This document shows, piece by piece, positions 16,283-23,657 of a stretch of 64,000 nt of DNA. The notes under the pieces are model-generated. The model did not search any database and was not told the origin of the DNA. It saw only the letters and a list, made by a program, of their open reading frames with translations. The number at the start of each line of letters is the position of its first letter. The stretch's first letter is position 1. The stretch comes from Blastopirellula sp. J2-11. Lineage in GTDB: Bacteria > Planctomycetota > Planctomycetia > Pirellulales > Pirellulaceae. The position numbers and the translations under genes were made by a program. The stretch covers positions 3,658,001-3,722,000 of the forward strand of contig NZ_CP097384.1 in assembly GCF_024584705.1 (NCBI RefSeq), in the 5' to 3' direction.

Positions 16283-17401
16283 TTACTTGCTTGTTACGCC
16301 CCATGCGGCGAGCATTTCCTCTTTCGTGCGAACTTTGCGTTCGCCTTGGCTGGCGGTCGATTCCCAGATCGGCATCTCGCCGCCGCCGATCGGCGTAAAA
16401 GAGCGGCCGAGATCGCCGGCGTCGACGTGAGCTTCCATTTCGGCGCGGCTCGGCAACTTGCAAAGCTCCGCGCGCAACGGAGAATCGTTCGGCAATCCGG
16501 CGGACTCCAACACGGCGGTCGCCCATTGTTCCCGCTCCAGCGAATCAAGCCGCTCGCCGATCCGTCGCACGCTGGCGAGCAGTCGTTTGCTGATGCTTTC
16601 CTGCACGTTCGCATCGCTCGATGGAACTTCGCTCCCTTTCAACAACTCTTGGGCCTGCCAGATTGCGTGGATCGTTTCGGACGTCGCGTCGGCGTCGAGC
16701 GCGGCGATGACCAACGCCCGAAAATTGACAGCGATCGCTGCTTCCGGCGATTTCTCACTGGCTTCGGCCGTTCGCTTTAACAACGATTTGCCGTCAATTT
16801 CGATCGGCTCTAACTTCGCCAACACGCTTGTTCGCGCCGGATACTGGGCTTCGTCCAGCGACTCGATCCACTCGCTTATCGTCTTCTTCATTGCAGTTCG
16901 CTCCGATTCAAAAATGCCGCGGGCTGTCGCCGGATCGCCTACCAGGTCGACCGACCGCACGGCGGTGATTTTGGTGACTTGAAAAATCCCTTCACCGTCG
17001 ACGTATCCGTCGATATCAGCGTCATGTGAAAGCCCGAACGTTTCGGGAAAGCGTTCGGCTCGTTCGCAAACGAGTTCGGCCAACTCGTGCGATTTCAAAA
17101 AATGGAGATCGCCGTAGATCGCGTCTCCTTGACGTTTCGCATGGCGGATCACGCCGAAGCCTGCGAAAAATGAACGTTCTTCACCTGGCGCAAATCCGTG
17201 ATCAATGTTGACCTTCACTCCTTCATAGAGCGAAACAGCGTCATCCAGCGCCTGGGAATAGTTGCGTCCGTTGCGTGAGAGCGGCCCGCAAATCTGCACC
17301 TGGCGAATGACGCCGGCGTCACGATCGACCATCCGTGACGATTGCGCCACGCCGACCGCTTCTTTGACTTTTAGATGTCGTTGTTTGTATCGTTTGGTCA
17401 T
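16283..17401 (-). CDS. Prohead protease with C-terminal scaffold region (372 aa)
   Basis: AAGGAG lies 12 bases before the ATG. Residues about 30-165 match the pattern of herpes assemblin-like prohead proteases: GVKVNIDHGF (His68), a strand GDLHFLKS, TFGLSHDAD (Ser125 as nucleophile candidate), and the terminal SVDLVGDPATARGIF motif that is typical of the family. The remaining 200 residues are helical and charged, as expected of a scaffold removed by the protease. So one gene probably supplies both maturation protease and scaffold, as in Mu gpI and related phages. It lies between portal and capsid genes, the standard position. Confidence 0.8.
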   Translation of the reverse strand: MTKRYKQRHLKVKEAVGVAQSSRMVDRDAGVIRQVQICGPLSRNGRNYSQALDDAVSLYEGVKVNIDHGFAPGEERSFFAGFGVIRHAKRQGDAIYGDLHFLKSHELAELVCERAERFPETFGLSHDADIDGYVDGEGIFQVTKITAVRSVDLVGDPATARGIFESERTAMKKTISEWIESLDEAQYPARTSVLAKLEPIEIDGKSLLKRTAEASEKSPEAAIAVNFRALVIAALDADATSETIHAIWQAQELLKGSEVPSSDANVQESISKRLLASVRRIGERLDSLEREQWATAVLESAGLPNDSPLRAELCKLPSRAEMEAHVDAGDLGRSFTPIGGGEMPIWESTASQGERKVRTKEEMLAAWGVTSK

Positions 17402-17829
17402 TTGTTATTCTGTCTCCTTGAAAGTTGTAATACGCCTGCCCTGTTGTTCGATGCGACACTAGTGTTGTGTCAAACCGCTATTTTCGGCTTCCACGAAATC
17501 AGCCGCACGGCGTTAGCCGCGGTTTCTGTCACCAATTGTCTTTCGCAAATGAGTTCCCATCAGAAACCGGTGCTAACGCACTACGGCTAATAAAACATGG
17601 CGCCCGAAAATTGTCGCGTGACGGAACACTAGCCCGCTGCGCAAGCGAGGGAATCGGTTCGGATTCATCGATGGAGATGCGATTGCAATCGAAGCGGATC
17701 TCGCATCCTTGTTGTCACGGTTGGCTAGACGCATTCCCTCGCTTGCGCTGCGGGCTAGTGTCGTATCGGTTCTGTCGCTGGATGCTGAATTTGCATTCAC
17801 AACCGCATTTCGTCAGGCCGAGGCCTGAC
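17402..17829. repeat. Gene-free stretch made of three palindromic repeat units
   Basis: No coding frame is supported. From left to right it contains an inverted repeat 17501-17588 (arms AGCCGCACGGCGTTAGCC and a complementary copy ending AACGCACTACGGCT), the ACTAGCCCGCTGCGC inverted repeat 17626-17761, and a single GTAG palindrome of the GTCAGGC type at 17812-17833 whose TAG is the stop codon of the portal gene. Confidence 0.8.
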
Positions 17830-19395
17830 CTACTTCCGCTCTCCGGTTTCCGCTTCCTGCTTTTCTTCATTCGCGTCGTTGCGTTGCTCTTCGTCCAAGT
17901 CGAGATCGAACCGACTCGCCATGGTGCGGCGTGACATGACGCCGGCGGCTTGCAGCGTTTGGGCGACGCGGAGCTCTTTTTCTTTGTCACTGACCGCCGG
18001 CGAAGTTCCTTCGATCGTCATCGCTAACAGCGTCCGAATCTGACGCCAGGCGAAGCCGAAGCGGTTGAAGCGTCCCATCTCAAAATAGATTCGCAGCACG
18101 CGCCAGAGCAGCGACTCGAAGGCGGTGATATACTTTTGTTGGGCCGCTTCGATCGAACGCGTGAAGGGGGCGCCCGCTTCCAAGATTGACGCATAGTTGT
18201 TGTTGCTTGCGTCACCGCTAATCATGTGCTCCGGCATGCTCCAACGAACGCCGGTCGCGCGCCGCATTGCCTGTAAGATCTGCACAAAGTTGGCGGCTTG
18301 TTGGCCCGCCATTGGACCGGCTTGAAACTCTCGGCCGAAAGTATCAATCACCTCGCCGTTGCGCCAGTTGCTGCTCGCGAATGAGGGACTGCCGCCGGCG
18401 TTTTGCGAGCCGCCGGTCAAACTTTCGATCGAACCGCCGCCAACGCCGCTGGTCGCGTTCTTGATGACCAGCGCGATCGACGCTTGGATTCCTGCGCCGG
18501 TTCCCATTCGACTAAGCAGTTCGCTGGCCCCAGTGATGCGACCACTAACCGGGTAAAAGTCGGTCAATCCTCGCTTCACATGCCGCGGCACGTTCCGTTT
18601 AAGATGCAGAAATCGCGACGGCGGATAAAAATTCCACTCGGCGCCGTCGCCGTTCCAGCTGACAAAATAGCCGTAGATCTCGGTCGCATCCCCTTGTCGC
18701 GTTGCGATTCCATAGCGCCAGTCGATTGCATGCGGAATGCGTCGTTGACGACGCAGCTGCTCCTCTAACGGCCGCGGATCGATCGGCTGCGTTAACCACG
18801 CAGGCTCGACGTGCCGCGCTTTCACGCCTCCTGCGTCTTGTTCGAGCGCGATCAGCATTTCGCCGTCGATGATCGAGTCTTTCACCAACTCTTCCTCGAA
18901 GTCGAGCTCCCATTCGTTTTGCGAAAGAAACTCTTCGACGCAGCGGCGCGCCTCGTCTCGCAACAGGTCGACGCTGGCCGATTTCTCCACCGCATTGACG
19001 GTATAGGTGAAACCGGTATGCACGACGTAGTGGACCAGGTTTCCCAAGACCCCTACCGCCGTTTCGTCCCCGTCAGCCAAGGCGCGAGCAATACCGCGAT
19101 AAAGCGATAGCTCAGACTCCGATCGAAAGACCGGCCCATAATGGCCATCTTTGCGATTGGTCGCCACATCAGGCGTCGCCCAAGATTCTAGACTGACGGT
19201 TTCATAGAAATCGATCGGCCGCGATACAGCCGGACCGTGAGCAAGACGTAGATCGCCTAGAGACTCGCGGACCTGTTGCGGACGAGACGCTGCATCCACC
19301 AGATGATCACGAAGCGGTTGCAAGCGGCTGCGGACTTCAATTTCGGCCCGCAGTTCTTGCTCTTGCGTCACCCAGCTTGTCGTTTGTTCATTCAT
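17830..19395 (-). CDS. Phage portal protein (521 aa)
   Basis: The protein starts MNEQTTSWVTQEQELRAEIE. It has portal features: an N-terminal helical region, a wing-like alpha/beta core with DGEMLIALEQDAGGVKARHV and IYGYFVSWNGDG, a strand-turn ending in YPPSRFLHLKRNVPRHVKRG (the lambda-type motif near HxxxxxRpgqvRG), a helical stem with QASIALVIKNATSG, and a C-terminal helical crown region rich in Glu. It fits the lambda/GpB-like portal branch. Role: dodecameric ring at the capsid vertex through which DNA is packaged. It follows terminase and precedes the protease in transcription order. Confidence 0.85.
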   Translation of the reverse strand: MNEQTTSWVTQEQELRAEIEVRSRLQPLRDHLVDAASRPQQVRESLGDLRLAHGPAVSRPIDFYETVSLESWATPDVATNRKDGHYGPVFRSESELSLYRGIARALADGDETAVGVLGNLVHYVVHTGFTYTVNAVEKSASVDLLRDEARRCVEEFLSQNEWELDFEEELVKDSIIDGEMLIALEQDAGGVKARHVEPAWLTQPIDPRPLEEQLRRQRRIPHAIDWRYGIATRQGDATEIYGYFVSWNGDGAEWNFYPPSRFLHLKRNVPRHVKRGLTDFYPVSGRITGASELLSRMGTGAGIQASIALVIKNATSGVGGGSIESLTGGSQNAGGSPSFASSNWRNGEVIDTFGREFQAGPMAGQQAANFVQILQAMRRATGVRWSMPEHMISGDASNNNYASILEAGAPFTRSIEAAQQKYITAFESLLWRVLRIYFEMGRFNRFGFAWRQIRTLLAMTIEGTSPAVSDKEKELRVAQTLQAAGVMSRRTMASRFDLDLDEEQRNDANEEKQEAETGERK

Positions 19396-19417
19396 GAGAA
19401 GTAATCGATCCTGATTG

Positions 19418-19522
19418 CGTGCGCTTTGTCAACGGACAATTTTGGAAGTGCTCAAGCGTCGCTTCGCATCGTTGTGGGGTCATTAAATTTTTGTTCCGTG
19501 CGCTTTGTCAACAGACAATTTT
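19418..19522 (-). promoter_or_regulatory. Two copies of a 26-bp element with TTGTC-N4-GACAA dyads upstream of the portal gene
   Basis: The sequence from 19418-19443 and 19497-19522 is the same 26-mer with one mismatch (CGTGCGCTTTGTCAAC then R GACAATTTT). Each copy contains the dyad TTGTC-N4-GACAA (19426-19439 and 19505-19518). On the minus strand each also presents TTGACA-like words. One copy lies just upstream of the portal start, the other overlaps the 3' end of the mini-HTH gene. An operator or promoter duplication is plausible; a duplicated gene end is the alternative. Confidence 0.45.
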
Positions 19523-19644
19523 TGCACGGTCGACGCCGCGACATGCAGGTTTCGAGCGACATTACGAACCGACATTCCTTCCCGCAGCAAGCACCGAATT
19601 CGCGCCCGCTTTTTCTCTGACAAAGGTCGTCCGCGATTATCCAT
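19483..19644 (-). CDS. Mini helix-turn-helix protein (53 aa)
   Basis: A strong AGGGGGGAACG lies before the ATG at 19644, giving MDNRGRPLSEKKRARIRCLL; longer frames read through a palindromic repeat. The product is essentially one resolvase/Hin-type helix-turn-helix: helices around KKRARIRCLLREG, MSVRNVARNLH and AASTVQKLSV. It has no other domain. It lies between terminase and portal and immediately precedes the duplicated TTGTC-N4-GACAA dyads. It may be a regulator of the head genes, or a remnant of a terminase-associated or recombinase DNA-binding domain. Confidence 0.55.
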   Translation of the reverse strand: MDNRGRPLSEKKRARIRCLLREGMSVRNVARNLHVAASTVQKLSVDKAHGTKI

Positions 19645-19668
19645 CGTTCCCCCCTTTTTCATCTCGTT

Positions 19669-20046
19669 GTAGGGTCCGCTGTGCGGACCAAAGAAGCGCA
19701 ATAAGTCCATAAATTCAGCCGCCATCTTTCTCTTCGTATCCCGCTGCGCAAGTTTTGAAGTTGCGCTATTTGGCCGAACGAATTCGGGTTGGCCCGGATA
19801 GCTCCGCTATCAGGGCCGACGAAGTCGGTAGGAGGCATCGAGCCGTGGTCGGACCTGACAGCGGTGGTTACCGCGCCGTTTGAAATGGCAAAATGGCCTC
19901 GAACTGCTTACCAGGAACCAATGCCTCCTACGGCTGCGCCGCCCCGATAGCGGAGCTATCGCGGCCAACCGGGAAATAGCGCAACCTCAAAACTTGCGCA
20001 GCGGGCTACGAAGAGAAGAATGTTTGGTCCGCATAGCGGAACCTAC
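19669..20046. repeat. Composite nested repeat (GTAG pair enclosing a MITE-like unit)
   Basis: The outer layer is a GTAG/GGTCCGC inverted pair (19669 and 20028-20046; the right arm carries the terminase stop codon). Inside lie inverted arms containing GCAAGTTTTGAAGTTGCGC and its complement (about 19747 and 20000). Inside these is a 186-base, largely self-complementary unit (19787-19972) that recurs at 21931-22116. No protein is encoded. Confidence 0.8.
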
Positions 20047-21341
20047 GCCTGCTTTGCATTGCCGTGCAGTAGATCCGCTAAGAGCGAAATGCCCATCTCC
20101 AGCGCATCGGGGCCGTCGTCGTAAGCTCCGATCGGAAAGTCTTTCAACTGCGACACCAGCAACTTGGCGCCGCGGCTGTGCGATTTGAAGTGCAACTCGC
20201 CGCGTGATAAAAACGGCGTTAACGTTCGTCGAATGCGAGTTCGCTTGTTTTCCGTATGCGTCTTGCCAAAGATCTGCAATGAGCGATTCCGTTTTTTCGC
20301 CAGGTCTTCGATGTTGCAGCGCAACAGTTCTTGAAATTGATTCGTTTCGACGATCATTCCGTTCGGCTCGAACAACGCACACAAATCGAACGCTTTTTCG
20401 GTGATCTTCCGTACGTCGCACCGTTCAATATCGGCGTCGACATAAATCTGACCGTTGTCGGTAAGGGCCAGCATCACGAAGGCGCTGTAATCGCTCCTAT
20501 CGTTCTTCCCTTTCGAGGGATCGAGCCCAATCACACGAAAACGGATGTTCGAATCGTCGGGCCATTCGTCGAACCAAAAATCAGGCGTTTGAAAGTAAAG
20601 CCCCGAAAACTCGGCGCCGCTGATGTCGACAAATTGGGCTCGATATTCCTGATCGAACGACGCTTGCCCCAGATCTAACAGCGCCGAGTCAAGCTCGGCC
20701 TGATCGATAAGGCGATTGTCACTGGTCGGGCATTGCCATGATTTGTAGGTCGGATCAACGCCGTCCAAGTCGTGCTGGTCTTTAATCCAGTTCGGCCCGT
20801 TGGGGGTTGTTAAAAACATCGACCAACCGCGTCGATCCGACAGCGCCGGACGCAGCGCGTCAGTCCAGACCTCTTTCCGCACAAAGGCGAACTCGTCACC
20901 GATCATGCCGTCGAGACCTTCGCCGCGCAAGCTGACCGGCGCCGCGGCCGTTTTGATGGTGATACTGCCGCCGCTGGGATGTGCGATGCGGCCTTCGCTT
21001 TTCAAATAGGGCAATCCGCTGGCGGCGAAAGCCTGCATGATGTCGCGTTCGATCTTCTTCGACTGGGCGAAGGTCGGCGCGACCCAGAACAAATTCCCGC
21101 CGTCGATCATGCCTTTCCAATGGCCTGGGCCGGTTGGATCTCCATGACCTAAGATCGCTGCGATCAACCCGGCGCCTGTTTTTCCCCAGCGTCGCCCGCA
21201 GATCACCCGCTTGTGCCGATGGCGATCACGCAGGATCGGCAGTTGGTGCGGAAGCGGTAGCGGCACATCGATCCGTCGCCTTCTCGCATGCTTCGTCAGA
21301 TGATTTTTGATTCGCACATTCAGCCGTTTCATGAGCGTCAT
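20043..21341 (-). CDS. terL: Terminase large subunit (432 aa)
   Basis: The protein carries the packaging ATPase motifs: Walker A CGRRWGKTGAG (about residues 48-58), Walker B with GMIGDE (catalytic Glu about residue 150), and the coupling motif TTPNG about 30 residues later. The C-terminal nuclease domain shows VIGLDPSKG (Asp about 274) and DDGPDALEM near the end, both acidic metal ligands. The length fits compact TerL proteins. I use the ATG at 21341; TTG 21347 and ATG 21332 are alternatives, none with a clear ribosome binding site, so coupling to the overlapping upstream gene is likely. Role: cleaves concatemers and pumps DNA into the prohead. Confidence 0.9.
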   Translation of the reverse strand: MTLMKRLNVRIKNHLTKHARRRRIDVPLPLPHQLPILRDRHRHKRVICGRRWGKTGAGLIAAILGHGDPTGPGHWKGMIDGGNLFWVAPTFAQSKKIERDIMQAFAASGLPYLKSEGRIAHPSGGSITIKTAAAPVSLRGEGLDGMIGDEFAFVRKEVWTDALRPALSDRRGWSMFLTTPNGPNWIKDQHDLDGVDPTYKSWQCPTSDNRLIDQAELDSALLDLGQASFDQEYRAQFVDISGAEFSGLYFQTPDFWFDEWPDDSNIRFRVIGLDPSKGKNDRSDYSAFVMLALTDNGQIYVDADIERCDVRKITEKAFDLCALFEPNGMIVETNQFQELLRCNIEDLAKKRNRSLQIFGKTHTENKRTRIRRTLTPFLSRGELHFKSHSRGAKLLVSQLKDFPIGAYDDGPDALEMGISLLADLLHGNAKQA

Positions 21342-21663
21342 TACCAAAGAAGTTCTTATTGGTCACGATGTCCATCGCATCGTCATTCACATCGTTTTCG
21401 TCCAAGATCGCGTGGATCTCGGCCATCAACAAAATCCGTTCGAGATTGAACTCGTTCAACTTCAACACAAACGCTGCAGCACTAAGCCGCTCACGGATGT
21501 TCGCCTCATTGCTCTTGAGAGTGTCGCGGACCTGATCGATGCAGAGTTGACGCAGTTCGTCGTCGAGGCAATATGCTTCTCGACTTGCATTTCGCAGCGC
21601 GAATAAGATTTCTCGACGTCGCTTACTGCTGGCGTCTTTGTCGTGGGAGAGTGTTTCGTTCAT
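21226..21663 (-). CDS. Putative terminase small subunit (145 aa)
   Basis: GAGAGACG precedes the ATG: MNETLSHDKDASSKRRREIL. The body is helical (residues about 10-95) with ALRNASREAYCLDDELRQLC and a following helix pair, then an acidic, Ser/Asn-rich tail. Small helical proteins of this size directly upstream of terL are usually small terminases, which recognise the packaging start. It overlaps the terL start by about 116 bases in another frame. No classical HTH is obvious, so the call rests on position and size. It could alternatively be a small DNA-binding protein of other function. Confidence 0.6.
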   Translation of the reverse strand: MNETLSHDKDASSKRRREILFALRNASREAYCLDDELRQLCIDQVRDTLKSNEANIRERLSAAAFVLKLNEFNLERILLMAEIHAILDENDVNDDAMDIVTNKNFFGNDAHETAECANQKSSDEACEKATDRCAATASAPTADPA

Positions 21664-21695
21664 CGTCTCTCAGAGGGTTGAATGACAGCATCTTC

Positions 21696-22157
21696 GTAGC
21701 TCACTGCGCGAGCGAGGGAAAAGCGCTCGACAATTCCAAAGTGACTTGATGTAGTCCACTGCATTTCTCTCGCTCGCGCATTTTGAAGTTGCGCTATTTC
21801 GAATCCATCGAACACTAGCCCGAAGCGCGAGCGAGGGAATACGGCTCGCCAATTCAAGCCGTGTTAGGATCGCCAACTCTATTCCCACGCTTGCGCTTTT
21901 TGAGGTTGCACTATTTTCCAAACCACGCCCGGTTGGCCCGGATAGCTCCGCTATCGGGGCCGACGAAGTCGGTAAGAGGCCTTGAGCCGCGGTCGGACCT
22001 GATAGCGGTGGTTGCCGCGCCGTTTGAAATGGCGAAATGGCCTCGAACTGCTTACCGGGAACCAATGCCTCTTACGGCTGCGCCGCCCCGATAGCGAAGC
22101 TATCGCGGCCAACCGGAAAATTGCGCAACTTCAAAACTGGCGCTGGCGGGCTAGTGT
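21696..22157. repeat. Gene-free repeat block upstream of the small terminase
   Basis: It contains copies of the ACTAGCCCG..GCGAGCGAGGG arms (21696, 21822, 22140-22157), copies of TTTTGAAGTTGCGCTATTT (about 21780), and at 21931-22116 the second copy of the 186-base unit also found at 19787-19972. The two large copies are in the same orientation and differ at only a few positions. No coding frame is supported between 21664 and 22272. Confidence 0.8.
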
Positions 22158-22272
22158 GACGATTTGCAGTTGATTCTGGCCGTATTCACGTCCTTTATTC
22201 GTGTTCGATCGTTCGCGAATTGCAAATAGCGCGACTTCAAAACCTATGCAACGGACGAATGTTCGGGCCGCT

Positions 22273-22641
22273 TTAGCGAGCGCGGCTTAGTTCTGCTCGC
22301 TGCTGGATCGGCAACAGCTCGCGCTGACGAACCTCGGGATCATAGGTCGTCCAGGTTTCGCGTTTCTGCGGCGCATAGACCTTCCGCAACTGCTGTAAAT
22401 CGCGCCAATAGCAGACGTAACCGCCGCGATTCCAATCACGCAGCGGAAGTTGCGACTGGCTCTTGATCAGTCTCCAGGCGCGGATCTGAAAGCGATCACG
22501 ATCCCAATTCCAAAAGATGAGCTGGTCAATCACATGCCGACCTTGCTGGTCGTAAAGATGGTTCACTTCGATGAGATCGACCTGGTCAATCACGGCCGCT
22601 TCTTGTGGAAAAGCGGTCAAAAGCAACAGAAGTGGGATCAT
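22273..22641 (-). CDS. Secreted hypothetical protein (122 aa)
   Basis: Start chosen at 22641, nine bases after GGAG: MIPLLLLLTAFPQEAAVIDQ, a short signal peptide. The mature part is a compact domain rich in Trp, Asp and Arg (IFWNWDRDRFQIRAWRLIKS and YVCYWRDLQQLRKVYAPQKR) and ends in a basic tail. No family recognised. It belongs to the group of exported proteins between the ATPase/alpha-CTD genes and the terminase genes. A role in envelope interaction or particle release is possible but unproven. Confidence 0.6.
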   Translation of the reverse strand: MIPLLLLLTAFPQEAAVIDQVDLIEVNHLYDQQGRHVIDQLIFWNWDRDRFQIRAWRLIKSQSQLPLRDWNRGGYVCYWRDLQQLRKVYAPQKRETWTTYDPEVRQRELLPIQQRAELSRAR

Positions 22642-22713
22642 GTTATTTCTCCACAGAATGAGAAATCGAGCTGCGGCCAATATCCGAACGCGATCAACGA
22701 ACCATCTGCCCCC

Positions 22714-23274
22714 TTATGAAGCGCCGGCGGGAGAGAGTTGAACCGAGCCTTTTGCCGTTGGAAGGGACAAAAGAATCTCGCCGATCTCGCGAGCGGCCTG
22801 CGGGCGCGACTCTTTCGCTTTACCACCGACATAGTGATAAACCGATAGCGCCGGCAAGGTCCGTCGCGTGCCCATGACGTTGCGCGCCGTCGCGCGATCC
22901 TGGTCATGGTCGAGGATCACCAGCGAGACGCCTGACAGCTTGCCGGCTCGTTTCATCTGCAGTAGTTCGTTCTTCATCGCCGGACAATAAGGACACCAAC
23001 TGGCCGTAACCATCACCACCATCGGCCGCTGGTCTCGTTTGTAAAGCGCGTAAGCTTCGCGGTAATCGGCTGGTTCGCTCTCAAGTGGCGCCGGCTTGTT
23101 CGGCGTCACCAACACCGGCATTTCGCGAACCACCGCCGCGTAAGCCAAACAAACGGCCGCATCAGCTCGCGAAGGTTGTTGCGCCCCAGCCAACGCAGGT
23201 ACGAGGAGAAGTAAAACCAAGTAGGTCAGGCTTTGGCCTGACAATAAACGACGTCGTATCAAATCCGATTTCAT
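22714..23274 (-). CDS. Secreted thioredoxin-like protein with CPYC motif (186 aa)
   Basis: AGGAAACGCGAA precedes the ATG at 23274. Residues about 1-31 form a signal peptide (LTYLVLLLLVPALAGAQQ). A thioredoxin-like fold follows: MVVMVTASWCPYCPAMKNEL with the redox-type motif WCPYC at about residues 92-96, a helix, and a VSLVILDHDQD strand; the expected cis-Pro lies in RRTLPALSVYHY. Such proteins reduce or isomerise disulfides in the periplasm. Its signal peptide is partly encoded by a GTAG palindrome (23221-23242). Its substrate could be the Cys-containing peptidase encoded next to it; that is inference. Confidence 0.75.
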   Translation of the reverse strand: MKSDLIRRRLLSGQSLTYLVLLLLVPALAGAQQPSRADAAVCLAYAAVVREMPVLVTPNKPAPLESEPADYREAYALYKRDQRPMVVMVTASWCPYCPAMKNELLQMKRAGKLSGVSLVILDHDQDRATARNVMGTRRTLPALSVYHYVGGKAKESRPQAAREIGEILLSLPTAKGSVQLSPAGAS

Positions 23275-23351
23275 TTCGCGTTTCCTATGAGAGATTGAAA
23301 CTTCACCGTTGAAGTTTGAAACCGTATTGCGTCAGGCACGGCCTGACCTAC
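23221..23351. repeat. GTAG palindrome pair, GTCAGGC type, straddling a gene start
   Basis: Inverted copies GTAGGTCAGGC-TTTG-GCCTGAC (23221-23242) and GTCAGGC-ACG-GCCTGACCTAC (23331-23351) lie about 90 bases apart. The start codon of the thioredoxin-like gene (23274) lies between them, and the left copy is inside its coding sequence, within the signal peptide. Confidence 0.8.
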
Positions 23352-23355
23352 GTTG

Positions 23356-23649
23356 TTACCAACCTTGGGCGTGATTGATCGTGTCGCCGTCATGTAGCAA
23401 AAATTCGCTTGCTGGCGGCGTGTAAATCGCCATCGATGTCGGCGGCTCGCTTTGGCTTTCAGGCGGTCCGTCGCGCATTCCTTTGTCGATCATCCAATTG
23501 GCGATCGCGCGGGTGAATCGTTTTCGCAAACTATCTTTTTGCACGTCAGTCGGAACGGGCCCATTGACCACGTCATCCATTTTTTCCAGCAGCAACAAAC
23601 CGCCCAGCAGCAATACAAACGCAAACAGTCCGGCAGTCAAAATTTTCAT
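23356..23649 (-). CDS. Small membrane-anchored protein (97 aa)
   Basis: The ATG at 23649 follows AGGTG and lies nine bases after the stop of the peptidase gene; a GTG just before it is an alternative. The protein starts MKILTAGLFAFVLLLGGLLL, a single hydrophobic helix, followed by a short polar part with RKRFTRAIANWMIDKGMRDG and a Pro-rich C-terminus. No family recognised. Tight spacing with the C1 peptidase gene suggests that the two are co-expressed. Confidence 0.6.
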   Translation of the reverse strand: MKILTAGLFAFVLLLGGLLLLEKMDDVVNGPVPTDVQKDSLRKRFTRAIANWMIDKGMRDGPPESQSEPPTSMAIYTPPASEFLLHDGDTINHAQGW

Positions 23650-23657
23650 CACAACAC

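Noticed and set aside
17501-22157. CRISPR array
   Set aside because: The repeats are inverted, irregularly spaced and of several types; no direct repeat-spacer periodicity and no cas gene is seen.
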